This document shows, in pieces, positions 34,165 to 45,250 of a stretch of 64,000 bases of DNA; the first letter of the stretch is position 1; each line of letters begins with the position of its first letter. The notes below the pieces were generated by a model that saw only the letters and a program-made list of their open reading frames with translations, was not told the origin of the DNA and did no database searches. The position numbers were made by a program, and so were the translations under genes. The DNA comes from Patella vulgata (Eukaryota; Mollusca; Gastropoda; Patellidae): contig NC_065881.2 of NCBI RefSeq assembly GCF_932274485.2, forward strand, positions 12,000,613 to 12,064,612, read 5' to 3'.

Positions 34165-34285
34165 GTCAGTGGTGCAGGACGGGGGGGCCTGTGGGTTAGG
34201 GTTCGGATGGGCTAAAAATCAAGGTCTCGTGTACACATTGGTGTGTACGTAAAAGATCACATGGCAATTGGAATTCGATAAAAGA
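34165..34285 (+). mobile_element. SINE-1 fragment
   Basis: GTCAGTGGTGCAGGACG to GGAATTCGATAAAAGAGTAG, with a short internal deletion. It runs into an (AG)n tract. Confidence 0.75.
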
Positions 34286-34327
34286 GTAGAGAGAGAGAGA
34301 AGAGGGAGAGAGGGAGAGAGAGAGAAG
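34286..34327. repeat. (AG)n microsatellite
   Basis: Imperfect AG tract. A minus-sense SINE-2 head remnant (GCATAAACCATTCGATCACT) follows to about 34385. Confidence 0.85.
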
Positions 34328-34575
34328 ACTATTGACCTAATGCGCAGGCATAAACCATTCGATCACTGCCCTCCCTCCCCCCGACCATATAAATATAGTG
34401 TCATTAACTAATGTGACTGCAGAAAAAAAAATGTTTTGAAATTTAAAGGCTCATATATTTTATTTGGTTTATGCACTTCTTGTAAAGAGTTTCGTATGAT
34501 TGGAGCAGTAGAGGTAAACGTATGGATGGTTACGGGTATTGTTAGTAGTCCAGTGGCACAAGGCCCCAAGGGTGG

Positions 34576-34601
34576 GTGTGGGTGTGTGTGTGTGTGTGTG
34601 T
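34576..34601. repeat. (GT)n microsatellite
   Basis: About eleven GT units. Confidence 0.95.
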
Positions 34602-34964
34602 GTCTGGCGGCGGGGGAAGGGGGGTGCATCGCCACCCGAGAGTAGAATTTATGGGACCTAGTATTTACAGATATCGATTCTGGGTGGTGATTAGGTGGGG
34701 TGCTTTTCCGTGATACAGGGGTCCAATATCTAATAGTAAGTGCAGGGGGACTGCACCGCACATAATTTACACAAAACAAATATACGGACAAGACATATTA
34801 CCCACAATTCAAATAAAGTGAATGGATCCGGGGGCTAGCCGTAAGCGTCCACTGAACTGTACAGTCCCGGGCCTGTAGTGACACAGGCTTCATTCAAATT
34901 TGAAAACAATCAGGAATCAAACCCAGAGAAAATTTTTGGTTAAAAAAAGACATCTTTCGTACAA
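34602..34964. other. No element recognised
   Basis: G-rich at the start, then unique sequence. No convincing gene. Confidence 0.4.
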
Positions 34965-35610
34965 AATGATTCTGTTGAACTCTTTCTTATTTGAATTATC
35001 GAATGTCATATAAACGTTTCCTCTGGGGAGGCAATAAACCCCACGAACATTTGATTTATAATAGGCTTTTATCGGATGATTAAATCTTAAAGGACAGTAA
35101 GGACAGTAACTGATATAACGTTCATTTGATTAAAACGGGCCAAGTCACGAGGAAGACAGGTCTAGATCAATACACACATTCTGAAAAACTATTTTATTAA
35201 AGTAATTGAAAGTTTATTCAAATAAAATACTCAAGCCCAATTGAAGACTACTGCAAATTAATACCGGCCGACATTCTAAAAACCATTTTTTTATTAACTA
35301 TACGCCAGTGTAAATCCACCACGAGAACCGTGAGTTACGTGATCTGTTTGTTTTGTTCTTATTATAATTCTGTTTTTTCTAGGATCTGTCCAAGATGATT
35401 TAGAACCGATGCTGGGAATTATTTTATCATTTCCAGACAGAACTTGGTCAGATCTATTTTAGAAGGCCACCTGCAGATTCCCACAAGGTCACGAGATGTA
35501 ACCGAAGAACAGAATGAAATTTCACAAACCAAGGGTGTAAAAACGGCCATTTTTCGCTGAAAAATCTGTGTTGTGAGTATTTTCATTATTTTTGTCATGT
35601 GGTCTGAGTA
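34965..35610. repeat. Segmental duplication, copy 2
   Basis: Counterpart of 32205-33118 without the hAT-like insertion. At its right end the single 33-base segment of copy 1 has become the minisatellite at 35575-35905. Confidence 0.8.
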
Positions 35611-35905
35611 TTTTCACCATCTTTGTCGTGTGTGGTCTGCGTATTTTCATCATCATTGTCGTGTGTGGTCTGAGTATTTTCGCCATCGTTGTCGTGTGTG
35701 GTCTGAGTATTTTCACCATCTTTATCGAGCATTTTTATCAGTATTGTCGTGTGTGGTCTGAGTATTTTCATCATCATTGTCTTGTGTGGTCTGGGTATTT
35801 TCATCATCATTTTCGTGTGTGGTCCGAGTATTTTCATTATCATTTTCGTGTGTGCTCTGAGTATTTTGTTAATCTTTGTCGTGTGTGGTCCGAGTATTTT
35901 CATCA
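35575..35905. repeat. 33-bp minisatellite, about 10 units
   Basis: Unit GAGTATTTTCATCATCATTG plus TCGTGTGTGGTCT. The period is divisible by three, so several frames on both strands stay open. Those frames are artefacts. Confidence 0.95.
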
Positions 35906-35929
35906 TAATCTTTAAGTGGAATTTAGTGA

Positions 35930-36040
35930 TTTGGGAACACAATAACAGAACACAATTTTTATGGGAAACAATCACTGGTTTTATTCTAAAAGCACGACGT
36001 TTCGACAAGTATCCTCTTATCGTTATCAATGTGCTTTTAT
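35930..36040. mobile_element. PLE terminal module
   Basis: Ordered words AACACAATTTTTATGG, AACAATCACTGG, ACGACGTTTCGACAAG, hairpin and CGTTATCAATGTGC match the ends of the PLE at 50771-52389. Only one arm is present. Confidence 0.65.
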
Positions 36041-36228
36041 ACATCGAAAGTATAAAATAAACGAAACGAAATATACATCTGTATTTTAATCCGATTGGTG
36101 TTAATTATGACACATATCGTAATAAATATGAAATGCGCTTTCTGAACACTCTATCCCTGTGTACATTATTTTTACGGGATTTTAATCATCGTTTTCATAT
36201 CAGATGTATTTTATAAATAGGCAAGAAG

Positions 36229-36410
36229 CATTTGAAATCCATTAGTACAATATAGGATGATTAATTACAATAGGGGTTGCTCGGTGTTTTTCATAAAACA
36301 CATTTCATATTTATAACACAATTTGTGTTCAAACTGATGCGATTGTTGTTAAATAGGAGATTTTACGTCCCCTTCGATCGAAGTGATATCGCAGACTATA
36401 ATAATATCCT

Positions 36411-36445
<35 letters not shown>
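36229..36445. repeat. Tandem-array block 0, with (CT)n
   Basis: Matches 37562-37780 (ATCCATTAGTA, GATTAATTACAATAGGGGTT, AAGTGATATCGCAGAC), ending in a CT tract as that segment does. Start of the 36.2-43.3 kb duplicated array. Confidence 0.75.
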
Positions 36446-36450
<5 letters not shown>

Positions 36451-36740
36451 GACTAGATCCCCCCACTCCCTTCCTGCCTGGTGTTTTCTCACTCGATGGG
36501 TGTTGCTGGGTATTCCGGTGATGAAGGAGATACAGATTCTCCTTCCCTTTCTTTTTTTCGATGGTGTTAGGCCTCTCGAAGATCTACTTGCTGCAAATGT
36601 GGACTCGACTAAATCCTGTCACTGACGAGCCGGAAAGACCCACCCTAACCCATATTACGGACAATCAGAATATATGTTGTACTATTATACGGTATGTAAC
36701 AGCAAATTCGCAACTGATCGAACAGTTACGGGCCTATTGT
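36446..36740. other. Unassigned sequence
   Basis: Not AT-rich like its neighbours. Overlapping open frames (36383-36625, 36561-36812) show no domain. Possibly an exon relic or an unidentified repeat. Confidence 0.35.
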
Positions 36741-37510
36741 GGACTCGGGACCCTGACTGTCGGGACATATGTAGGAATCAAAGGTGGTTTCCCCGGAGGA
36801 AGAAAAGTGTGACGTTATAAACCCGTGACGTCATCGATATTTGCTTCCAGACAAAGTTTTTCGGGGGAATTCACAAGTTGGTACCCCAAAAAAACTTCTA
36901 AAGGAATTTGTGGTGGGTCTTTCGGTATTTTGACTAGACTATTATGGTCTTATCCTTCGATGGTATGATATTAGACCAGTGGTTCTCAGCCTTTTTTGGC
37001 AACGGCACACGGCATACAACCGTAGACACAGACTAGTCATAGAAACAGAATGACTCAAACTAAATAAAGAAAAACACAGCTATGAACGTACCAGTAGACA
37101 CCAGTGAATTCTCAATTGGAATCAGGTGGCTTTTCGCGTTTTCTTAGAGTGCTGTTCAAAATTTCGCGGCACACTTAGGAAGATCTCGCGGGACACTGGT
37201 TGAGAATCACTGTATTAGACTGTCTAATTCGGAATCCGAAACCGAATGGACAATTACACACATGTCCAAAAATGCATATGAGCAAATTACATAGATGAGT
37301 AAATGATGTGTATGTGAACAGGGCTTAAGTGACTTGTGTGATTTATGGTTATATTCGACGGAGTTATCTTGATACGCCATTATATACTTAATTAATTAAT
37401 CAAGCATGCGCTTGACGTGATTTAATAGAAATATAACCATAAGAATGTCGATATATATATAGTTACTTCACTTTTCAACATAGCAACAATAGAAAATCAA
37501 GCTATGAAAT
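36741..37510. repeat. Paralogous block P1
   Basis: Shares GACTCGGGACCCTGACTGTC, AAACCCGTGACGTCATCGAT and CAATTACACACATGTCC with P2 and P3, with a deletion in its middle. It carries a family C hAT-like element at the site where P2 and P3 carry a different one. Confidence 0.8.
36977..37212 (+). mobile_element. hAT-like element (family C), complete ends
   Basis: Starts CAGTGGTTCTCAGCC, ends GGTTGAGAATCACTG. Flanked by the 8-bp duplication TATTAGAC (36969-36976, 37213-37220). Non-coding. Confidence 0.9.
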
Positions 37511-37782
37511 ATTCACACAAGCTTAGCTTGTATTCGTTATATGTCATATGTCGAAAAGAAACATTTAAAATCCATTAGTAAAATAGGGTGATTAATTACA
37601 ATAGGGGTTGCACGTAGTTTTTCATAAAACACATTTAATATTTATAACACTATTTGTCACAATCGCAAACTTTAAATTTATTGTTCTCTAGAGGTTGTGT
37701 TCAAACTCATCCGATTGTCTACCGAAGTGATATCGCAGACAACCTCTCTCCCTCTCTCTCTCTCTCTCTCTCCCTGTCTCTC

Positions 37783-38149
37783 GGGGATCACGGTGGCTAA
37801 GTGGGTAAGAGATGCTGGCTCGCTAGCCTGGAGGTCGGGTGTTCGATCCTTGCAATGGCCGAGAAAGTTCATCCAGATTTTCCGGCGTGGTTCCCCCTTG
37901 TCAGTGATGCAGGACGGAGGGCCTGACAAGGACAGCTGTCTAGTCGTTCGGATGGTACGAAAAACCGATGTCCCGTGTACACATTGGCGTGCACGTAACA
38001 GATCCCTTGACAGTTGGAATTCTATATAAGAGTAGGCCGTAGTGCCGCCTTCCGGGCAAAATGTCCCTCACAGCACAGTGTATGGCGCATGCCCGTCTTC
38101 ATTAGCCCAGTTAGGAGCAGAACAATAGGACGTTAAACCCCATTTCATT
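37783..38149 (+). mobile_element. SINE-1, full length
   Basis: Preceded by a CT tract (37743-37780). Complete head and 3' GGACGTTAAACCCCATTTC, then another CT tract (38150-38169). The 3' part recurs at 39952-40137 through tandem duplication. Confidence 0.9.
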
Positions 38150-38169
38150 ATCTCTCTCTCTCTCTCTCT

Positions 38170-38463
38170 GATCGCAACTTATCAAACATGTCTCACTTGA
38201 CAGTTAGAGCAATACACTTTCTCCGACAGCAATACATTTTTTTCTAATTATTGTTAAGAGTGCCATGTCGGTTCAGTGAACAAATGAGCATTGTCAGACT
38301 TAAGTTAAGAATTTACTCAAAATTGTTCGCCTTATTTTAACTAAAATATAAAACCTTGGTTGTTTCATGTATCAAATACATCAATAAGAAACTATGAGCA
38401 AAGTTTTGTGTTTCTGGATGGAAGTTATTTCTCATAAACAGTGATTGAAAGTTGAGTAAATTC
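38170..38463. repeat. Dispersed repeat D and flank
   Basis: GATCGCAACTTATCAAACAT to TCAAATACATCAATAAG is repeated at 40158-40375. The rest matches 19985-20170 inverted. Confidence 0.75.
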
Positions 38464-38467
38464 TCAA

Positions 38468-38860
38468 AGATACATTATGGGAGATTCGGTAACGAGTTGG
38501 CAGTTCTCACTATAATAGTTAAAAACTAGATAATGTAAAGGCAATTTGGTGAAAATGTCATTCAAATTGATCCACTATGAACCGAGAACTAAGCGACTGA
38601 AATACCCATAAACCTCGGTCATCATTACTAAAGTCAGTACGATAAACAGCATAATCTCGATTATCCATTTAATCGTTTAATCGAGAAGGAAAGTTATGCA
38701 GTAAATCGGCTTACAATCCACTAACAAATCGCAGGCTAGCGCTGCCATCTAGAGTTGATTATGGCCTGGATAGGTTAATGTCTAATTAATAATTAAGATA
38801 ACATTTCGGGCCTAAAGAAAGACCTGAAATAGGCAGATTTAGCTCTTGCATAATGTATGT
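38468..38860 (+). mobile_element. MITE-B, full length
   Basis: Left flank TCAA (38464-38467), right flank TTAA (38861-38864). Its internal TTAA at 38775-38778 is an empty site: the paralogous copy at 40.5 kb has a second MITE-B inserted there. Confidence 0.85.
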
Positions 38861-38864
38861 TTAA

Positions 38865-39709
38865 CTTAAGTCTGAGAATGTGTTGTGAACTCGGGACCCT
38901 GACTGTCGGGACATATGTAGGAATTACAGGTGGTTTTCCCGGAGGAAGAAAAGTGTGACGTTATAAACCCGTGACGTCATCGATATTCGCTTCCAGACGA
39001 AGTTTTTCGGGGGAATACATCGCATTTTGATGGGTAAATTTTCACGTCGATAACTCCCCAAACCCTAGGTGGATTTCGATAGATTTTAGTATGATCTACA
39101 AGTTGGTATCAAAAAACAACTTCTAAAAGAATTTGTGATGGGTCTTTCATTATTTTGACTAGACTATTGTCCTCTTATCCTTCGATGGTATGATATTAAA
39201 CCAGTGGCGGACTGGCCAGGTTGTCAGCTTGCCGAATGACAAGTGGGCCCCTGAGGAACTGGGCCACCTTAGACATTAGACAATATATTTAAAATATAAA
39301 TTATCAAAAAATATATAAATATTAGAAAAAAATTATTAGCATGAAAATATTATAAAATTTCTATTATATCTTCAATTCTATTACGGGGTTATGATAATTA
39401 CTATTTTCTACACTTATTAAAGAAAACGAAATCGGGAAAATTCTAATTACATCTTTTTGTTTCCACTTACATATTTTTGGGACATCCTTTGTCTCCTGGC
39501 AGCCAATATTTTCAGACCCAGTCCGCAACTGTATTAAATTGTCTATTTCAGAATCCAAAACCGAATGGGCAATTACACACATGTCCAAAAATGCATATGA
39601 GCAAATTATATACATATAAATGATATGTATGCGAACAGGGCTTAAAGATACTTTCCCAGTAAAGTATTGATCGGGTGGTTATTTCCAATAAAAGTATGTC
39701 AAATTTTAT
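38865..39709. repeat. Paralogous block P2
   Basis: Starts CTTAAGTCTGAGAATGTG and ends near GTCAAATTTTATAGC. It lacks the roughly 958 bases (41958-42915) that follow the equivalent point in P3. Confidence 0.85.
39202..39531 (+). mobile_element. hAT-like element (second family) in P2
   Basis: Starts CAGTGGCGGACTGGCC, ends CCCAGTCCGCAACTG, an inverted terminus. Flanks are TATTAAAC and TATTAAAT, an 8-bp duplication with one change. The open frame across its right end (39364-39615) has no recognised domain. Confidence 0.8.
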
Positions 39710-39785
39710 AGCTAATGTTTAATCATGCTGAATGTTGTGAAACTTATTGATATTTTATAATAACTGAGTATAAAGGATGGTGTGC

Positions 39786-39786
<1 letters not shown>

Positions 39787-39821
<35 letters not shown>
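39787..39821. repeat. (AG)n microsatellite
   Basis: Tail of the following minus-strand SINE-2. Confidence 0.95.
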
Positions 39822-39824
<3 letters not shown>

Positions 39825-39953
39825 GGTTTAACGTCCACTCGACACGAACTAGGTCATTTCGGGACTAACATATGGTTCAATTTTATTTCAATAATTCCCT
39901 TGCGCGTAGGGCCTTTAGCATTGGGGTGAAACCGGGAGACCTGGAGAAAACCC
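39822..39953 (-). mobile_element. SINE-2, 3' half, cut at the tandem-duplication join
   Basis: Runs to GGAGAAAACCC and switches into SINE-1 at a short shared word (CCCGAGG). The equivalent SINE-2 at 43048 continues normally, which places a duplication breakpoint here. Confidence 0.85.
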
Positions 39954-40137
39954 GAGGTCCCGTGTACACATTGGCGTGCACGTAACAGATCCCTTGACAG
40001 TTGGAATTCTATATAAGAGTAGGCCGTAGTGCCGCCTTCCGGGCAAAATGTCCCTCACAGCACAGTGTATGGCGCATGCCCGTCTTCATTAGCCCAGTTA
40101 GGAGCAGAACAATAGGACGTTAAACCCCATTTCATTA
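39952..40137 (+). mobile_element. SINE-1 3' half (duplicated piece)
   Basis: Repeats 37967-38149, marking the start of the second tandem copy. Confidence 0.9.
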
Positions 40138-40374
40138 TCTCTCTCTCTCTCTCTCTGATCGCAACTTATCAAACATGTCTCACTTGACAGTTAGAGCAAT
40201 ACACTTTCTCCGACAGCAATACATTTTTTTCTAATTATTGTTAAGAGTGCCATGTCGGTTCAGTGAACAAATGAGCATTGTCAGACTTAAGTTAAGAATT
40301 TACTCAAAATTGTTCGCCTTATTTTAACTAAAATATAAAACCTTGGTTGTTTCATGTATCAAATACATCAATAA

Positions 40375-40544
40375 GCCTCGGTCATCATTACTAAAGTCAG
40401 TACGATAAACAGCATAGTCTCGATTATTCATTTAATCGTTTAATCGAGAAGGAAAGTTATGCAGTAAATCGACTTACAATCCACTAAAGATCGCAGGCTA
40501 GCGCTGCCATCTAGAGTTGATTATGGCCTGGATAGGTTAATTAA
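40375..40544 (+). mobile_element. Outer MITE-B, middle part
   Basis: From CCTCGGTCATCATTACTAAA to GGATAGGTTAATTAA, where a second MITE-B begins. The left end is missing. Confidence 0.75.
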
Positions 40545-40941
40545 AGATACATTATGGGAGATAAGATAACGAGATGGCAGTTCTCGCTATAATAGTTAAA
40601 AACTAGATAGTGTAAAGGTAATTTGCTGAAAAGTTCAGTCAAATTGATCCACCATGAGCCGAGAAAGAAGCTCGTGAAATTTTGGCATAGTCTCGGTCAT
40701 CATTACTAAAATCATTAATATAAACAGCAAGTCTCGATTATCCGCTTTTCTTGATTTAATTGGCAACGGCCGTTAGCGGCATATAGGAATCTAATCCAGC
40801 CAACATCGAAGGCTAGCCTTGACATCTAGAGTTGATTATGGTCTGGATAAGTTAATTAATGTCTAATTGATAATTTAGATAACATTTCAGGCCTAAAGAA
40901 AGACTTGTAATAAGCAGATTTTGCTCTTGCATAATGCATGT
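40545..40941 (+). mobile_element. Inner MITE-B, full length, nested in MITE-B
   Basis: Flanked by TTAA (40541-40544, 40942-40945). Begins AGATACATTATGGGAG, ends GCATAATGCATGT. Confidence 0.85.
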
Positions 40942-40945
40942 TTAA

Positions 40946-41110
40946 TGTCTAATTAATAATTAAGATAACATTTCGGGCCTAAAGAAAGACTTTTAATAAG
41001 CAGATTTTGCTCTTGCATAATGCATGTTTAATGTCTAAATAAGTAAGATAACATTTCGGGCCTAAAGAAAGACCTGAAATAGGCAGATTTAGCTCTTGCA
41101 TAATGTATGT
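40946..41110 (+). mobile_element. MITE-B right ends, two in tandem
   Basis: The first (to about 41031) resembles the end of the inner copy (AATAAGCAGATTTTGCTC). The second resembles the end of the outer copy (AATAGGCAGATTTAGCTC). The first is probably a recombination duplicate. Confidence 0.75.
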
Positions 41111-41114
41111 TTAA

Positions 41115-41957
41115 CTTTAGTCTGAGAATGTGTTGTGAACTCGGGACCTAGACTGACAGGACATATGTAGGAATCACAGGTGCTTTCCCCGAAGGAAGAA
41201 AAGTGTGACGTTATAAACCCGTGACGTCATCGATATTCGCTTCCACACGAAGTTTTTCGGGGGAATACATCGCTTTTTGATGGGTAAATTGTCACGTCGA
41301 TAACTCCCCAAACCCTAGGTGGATTTCGATAGATTTTAGTATGATCTACAAGTTGGTATCAAAAAACAACTTCTAAAAGAATTTGTGATGGGTCTTTCAT
41401 TATTTTGACTAGACTATTGTGGTCTTATCCTTCGATGGTATGATATTAAACCAGTGGCGGAATGGCCAGGTTGTCAGCTTGCCGAATGACAAGTGGGCCC
41501 CTGAGGAACTGGGCCACCTTAGACATTAGACAATATATTTAAAATATAAATTATCAAAAAATATATAAATATTAGAAAAAAAAAATATTAGCATGAAAAT
41601 ATTATAAAATTTCTATTATATCTTTAATTCTATTACGGGGTTATGATAATTACTATTTTCTACACTTATTAAAGAAAACGAAATCGGGAAAATTCTAATT
41701 ACATCTTTTTGTTTCCACTTATCTATTTTTGGGACATCCTTTGTCTCCTGGCAGCCAATATTTTCAGACCCAGTCCGCAAATATATTAGACTGTCTATTT
41801 CAGAATCCAAAACCGAATGGACAATTACACACATGTCCAAAAATGCATATGAGCAAATTATATACATATAAATGATGTGTATGCGAACAGGGCTTAAAGA
41901 TACTTTCCCAGTAAAGTATTTATCGGGTGGTTATTTCCAATAAAAGTATGTCAAATT
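41115..41957. repeat. Paralogous block P3
   Basis: Nearly the same as P2 throughout, with scattered substitutions. Continues into sequence P2 lacks. Confidence 0.85.
41452..41783 (+). mobile_element. hAT-like element (second family) in P3
   Basis: Paralogue of 39202-39531. Flanks are TATTAAAC and TATTAGAC. Confidence 0.8.
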
Positions 41958-42915
41958 TGGTATATATGGAAAGTATAGACACTCAATCTTACTAAAAAAA
42001 ATACTGGATTGGCCGAAAAACGCCCATGGGCAAAACTGTCAGGGTATCACTAACTGGCAACCCGACTGTTATCTGCCAGCTTATTGTGTGCCAACTTAAG
42101 AGCGGTTGTTATTTCTTGATCAAATGGTTAGGCGGTTTTGGGAACATTGAGGGGTGTCAACGTACAAAAGACTCTGCAATTAAACGGCGGAAAAAGAAAT
42201 TGACAGAAATAATTAAGAATTTACTTAGGCCTCAATATGTGTGGTAAATGTACAGTAAGTAATGATAAATACATTCTGAAAAATGGACCCTCCAACAATG
42301 AAGCTAAGTTGACAGACATTGCGTCTAACAACAGCTTACTTATACCTATAGGTATCCCCGGCGAATACAATGTTTTGAGAGGGAATTGAAGCAAATTTTT
42401 GATAGATTGGTTACTTTGAATATGTTTTTAATCCAAATTTATCATCAAATCACAAGGTTTGACCTGGGAATGTATCTTTTAAGTGACTTGTATGATTTAT
42501 TGTTATATTCGACGGTGTTATCTTGATACGCCATTATATACGTAATAAATTATCTTTTTAAAACACCTGTCGATACATGTATATATAGTTAATTCACTTT
42601 TCGACATGGCAACAATAAACAATCAAGCTATGAAATATTCACACAAACTTAGCTTGTATTCGTATGTCATATACATTTACCGCCAATGTTTTAGGATAAT
42701 AATACATAGAAACACTACAAATTCAAGTCATATAATATTTATATCAGCGTGTTTTGTATTCATATGTAATATGAAGGGTATGTAATATGAACCGTTTTGA
42801 AGGGTACGTGGAATTTTTAAGTTACAATCAAATGGATTCCAATTTATCATCCATGTACATTAATCGTTTATCGTTAAAATTAAATCATGCCGAAGGTAAA
42901 TGAAACGTATTGAGA
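41958..42915. other. Segment absent from P2
   Basis: Includes a 73-residue open frame (42026-42247) with a lysine-rich C-terminus and no recognised domain. 42482-42680 matches 37330-37560 near P1, so this is ancestral sequence deleted from the P2 copy. Confidence 0.55.
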
Positions 42916-42999
42916 TTTTATAGCTAATGTTTAATCATGCTGAATGTTGTGAAACTTATTGATATTTTATAATAACTGAGTATAAAGGATGGTGTGCTG

Positions 43000-43047
<48 letters not shown>
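43000..43047. repeat. (AG)n microsatellite
   Basis: Tail of the adjacent minus-strand SINE-2. Confidence 0.95.
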
Positions 43048-43050
<3 letters not shown>

Positions 43051-43308
43051 GGTTTAACGTCCACTCGACACGAACTAGGTCATTTCGGGACTAACATATG
43101 GTTCAATTTTATTTCAATAATTCCCTTGCGCGTAGGGCCTTTAGCATTGGGGTGAAACCGGGAGACCTGGAGAAAACCCACGAGGTTGGACAGGTAACCC
43201 TACTCCTTGTCACGTACAACCGGGGATTCGAAACCACGCCAGTTGACTCAATGACAGACCTTATGATACAGCGCGCACGTGCTCACTATTCGACCATCTA
43301 CCCGCTCC
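43048..43308 (-). mobile_element. SINE-2, full length
   Basis: Paralogue of the cut copy at 39822, here complete to the head complement. Confidence 0.9.
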
Positions 43309-43337
43309 CACCCCCATGCTGGCTGTGATGCATTATT

Positions 43338-43470
43338 TAAAGGGGCATAAGGTAAGATTAGATAAAGACTTGACAGTTCTCGCTATAATAGATAGTGAAA
43401 AGAGAATATGCTGAAAATTTAAGTCAGTTTGCTTCACTCTGAACCTAGATATTTACGATTTAATTTTTTT
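43338..43470 (+). mobile_element. MITE-B left part
   Basis: GATTAGATAAAGACTTGACAG, TTCTCGCTATAATAG and GCTGAAAATTTAAGTCAG. The right half is absent. 43471-44185 holds no recognised element. Confidence 0.6.
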
Positions 43471-44189
43471 AAAAGTTGATTAAATCGTTTTATTTAAAAC
43501 CAAATGCCGTATTGACCGTAATTCGTAATATAATAGGTAGGGTAATATACATTAACACACAAATACATAAAAAGAAAGGGATTATATAGATACATTCAAC
43601 AATACAATCAGTTCATGATGTTTGTAAACTTTACTATCTCAACAGCGACTCAAAAGGAATTCCCCCTTTTCTGATTTGTCTTTATCTACTTGTGAGTCTA
43701 TCTTTGCGTTTGAATGTAGAAAAGGGATGTACCCTTCTTTAGTTGGTTGGTTAGATGCAAGTTTTGTCTTATTTAAGGCTTTTTTATCGACTTGCCAAAT
43801 CGATTTGAATTTAGTGGAGATGTCATGTGACAGTATAGTCGATTTCAAAGTACTTTGGCTAGTTCGTTAAATGCTCCGATTAGCTGTAAACAATTGTTGT
43901 GGCTGGACACAGTTGAAAAAAACACGTGATCACCCGATCAAATCGTCAAATCGCACCCTGAAGTGATTTGGCGATTTGATGTAATCGCTTCGGAAATCGG
44001 TGTCGATAAATTCGTTGATTAGGGTAACCAATTTGAATTAGATGGACGTTAAAGATGAAAATTTGATTGAATGCAAATCACTTTGGCTGATCAGTGGTCG
44101 ATAAAAACGCCTAATATTTGGTTAATATTATTACATGGTTCACAAAGGAAAGCTCAGACTGATTTGTAAAATTGTCGATGTCTTCGTGC

Positions 44190-44315
44190 TAAAGACCGCT
44201 ACGCGCAAGCGAATTATTGAAATAAAATTTTAAAAAAACCAAAAAAAAAATATGTTAGTCCCGAAATGACCTGGTTTGTGTCGAGTGGACGTTAAACCTC
44301 ATCTCTCTCTCAGGT
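44190..44315 (+). mobile_element. SINE-2 3' end
   Basis: GCTAAAGACCGCTACGCGCA to GTGGACGTTAAACCTC and a short CT tail, with an A-rich expansion in the middle. Confidence 0.8.
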
Positions 44316-44423
44316 TACAAATAGGGTTTTCTTGGGTTTTTTGGCAATATTTCATTCAGTCAAGCTCATAGATTCTGGGAATATTGACAGTGTATAAACA
44401 AATGGTCGATAGTTTCAATATTT

Positions 44424-44540
44424 GATTGACAAAAGTCACATAATGTTATATTTGATTGGCAAAAGTCACATATTGTTATATTTGATTGGTAAAAGTCACA
44501 TAATGTTATATTTGATTGGCAAAAGTCACATAATTAGGTT
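44424..44540. repeat. 30-bp tandem repeat, about 4 units
   Basis: Unit TATATTTGATTGGCAAAAGT plus CACATAATGT, nearly identical between units. Confidence 0.9.
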
Positions 44541-44642
44541 GTGGAGACCTTTCCTATTTTAAAACGTTTAAAGTTGGTGTAAATTATGTGAACTGAAATA
44601 TTACAGTTTTTATGTATGTACATGTGTTATTGATTAAATTAA

Positions 44643-45145
44643 AGTAGCTAAGTCCGTAACTCAATATCATCCAAAATCTTCGACATTGAAAACACGATTT
44701 TTTTTGCAATTTAACTCAGCATTGGTGTTGTGATCTTACCTGGAAGGATGGGCTTCTGATATCCAATATTTAAGACAAAATAAACATTTTACCATTGGTA
44801 CCCGAATCGTGTACCATAATGCGTTTCAGCGCCATTTGTAACAAGGTGCTCAAAGAATGAGGCTAGACATATTCCACAAGTCATGTCGAACGGTGATATC
44901 ATATTCTTATTTGGAGAGCATGCGCAATAAATAATATCGGTGTTGACTGGAATAACCAGACGCTAGAAACTGACTTGCGGTTGAGACTTCTGGCGTATTT
45001 CGCCGAACATAACTGATGACAATTCACAGTAACACGGACACGATTGAATGTAAAAGAGTTTATATAAATTCATATTACATTATTATATGTGTTGCGACTC
45101 ATTTGTGCCAATTTCTAGGTCCAAAATATTAGCGATTTAGCTCCT
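44643..45145 (-). mobile_element. MITE-A, full length
   Basis: Left flank TTAA (44639-44642), right flank TCAA. Begins AGTAGCTAAGTCCGTAACTC, ends GATTTAGCTCCT. Confidence 0.85.
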
Positions 45146-45250
45146 TCAAATATTGACTTCATTTCAGATTCGTTGATTGTTTTATCAAGTTCCTCTTCCC
45201 GTTTAGTATCGAAGTGAATTCTTGTTTTGTAAGTGTTTTTTTGGTTTTAA

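Noticed and set aside
35592-36044. Long overlapping open frames on both strands, isoleucine/histidine-rich
   Set aside because: The 33-bp minisatellite has a period divisible by three, so frames stay open by structure. No protein family fits.
39364-39615. Paired 83-residue frames at 39364-39615 and 41616-41867 suggesting a conserved gene
   Set aside because: The two are copies from a recent segmental duplication, and the frame crosses the end of a hAT-like element, so the similarity does not indicate selection.
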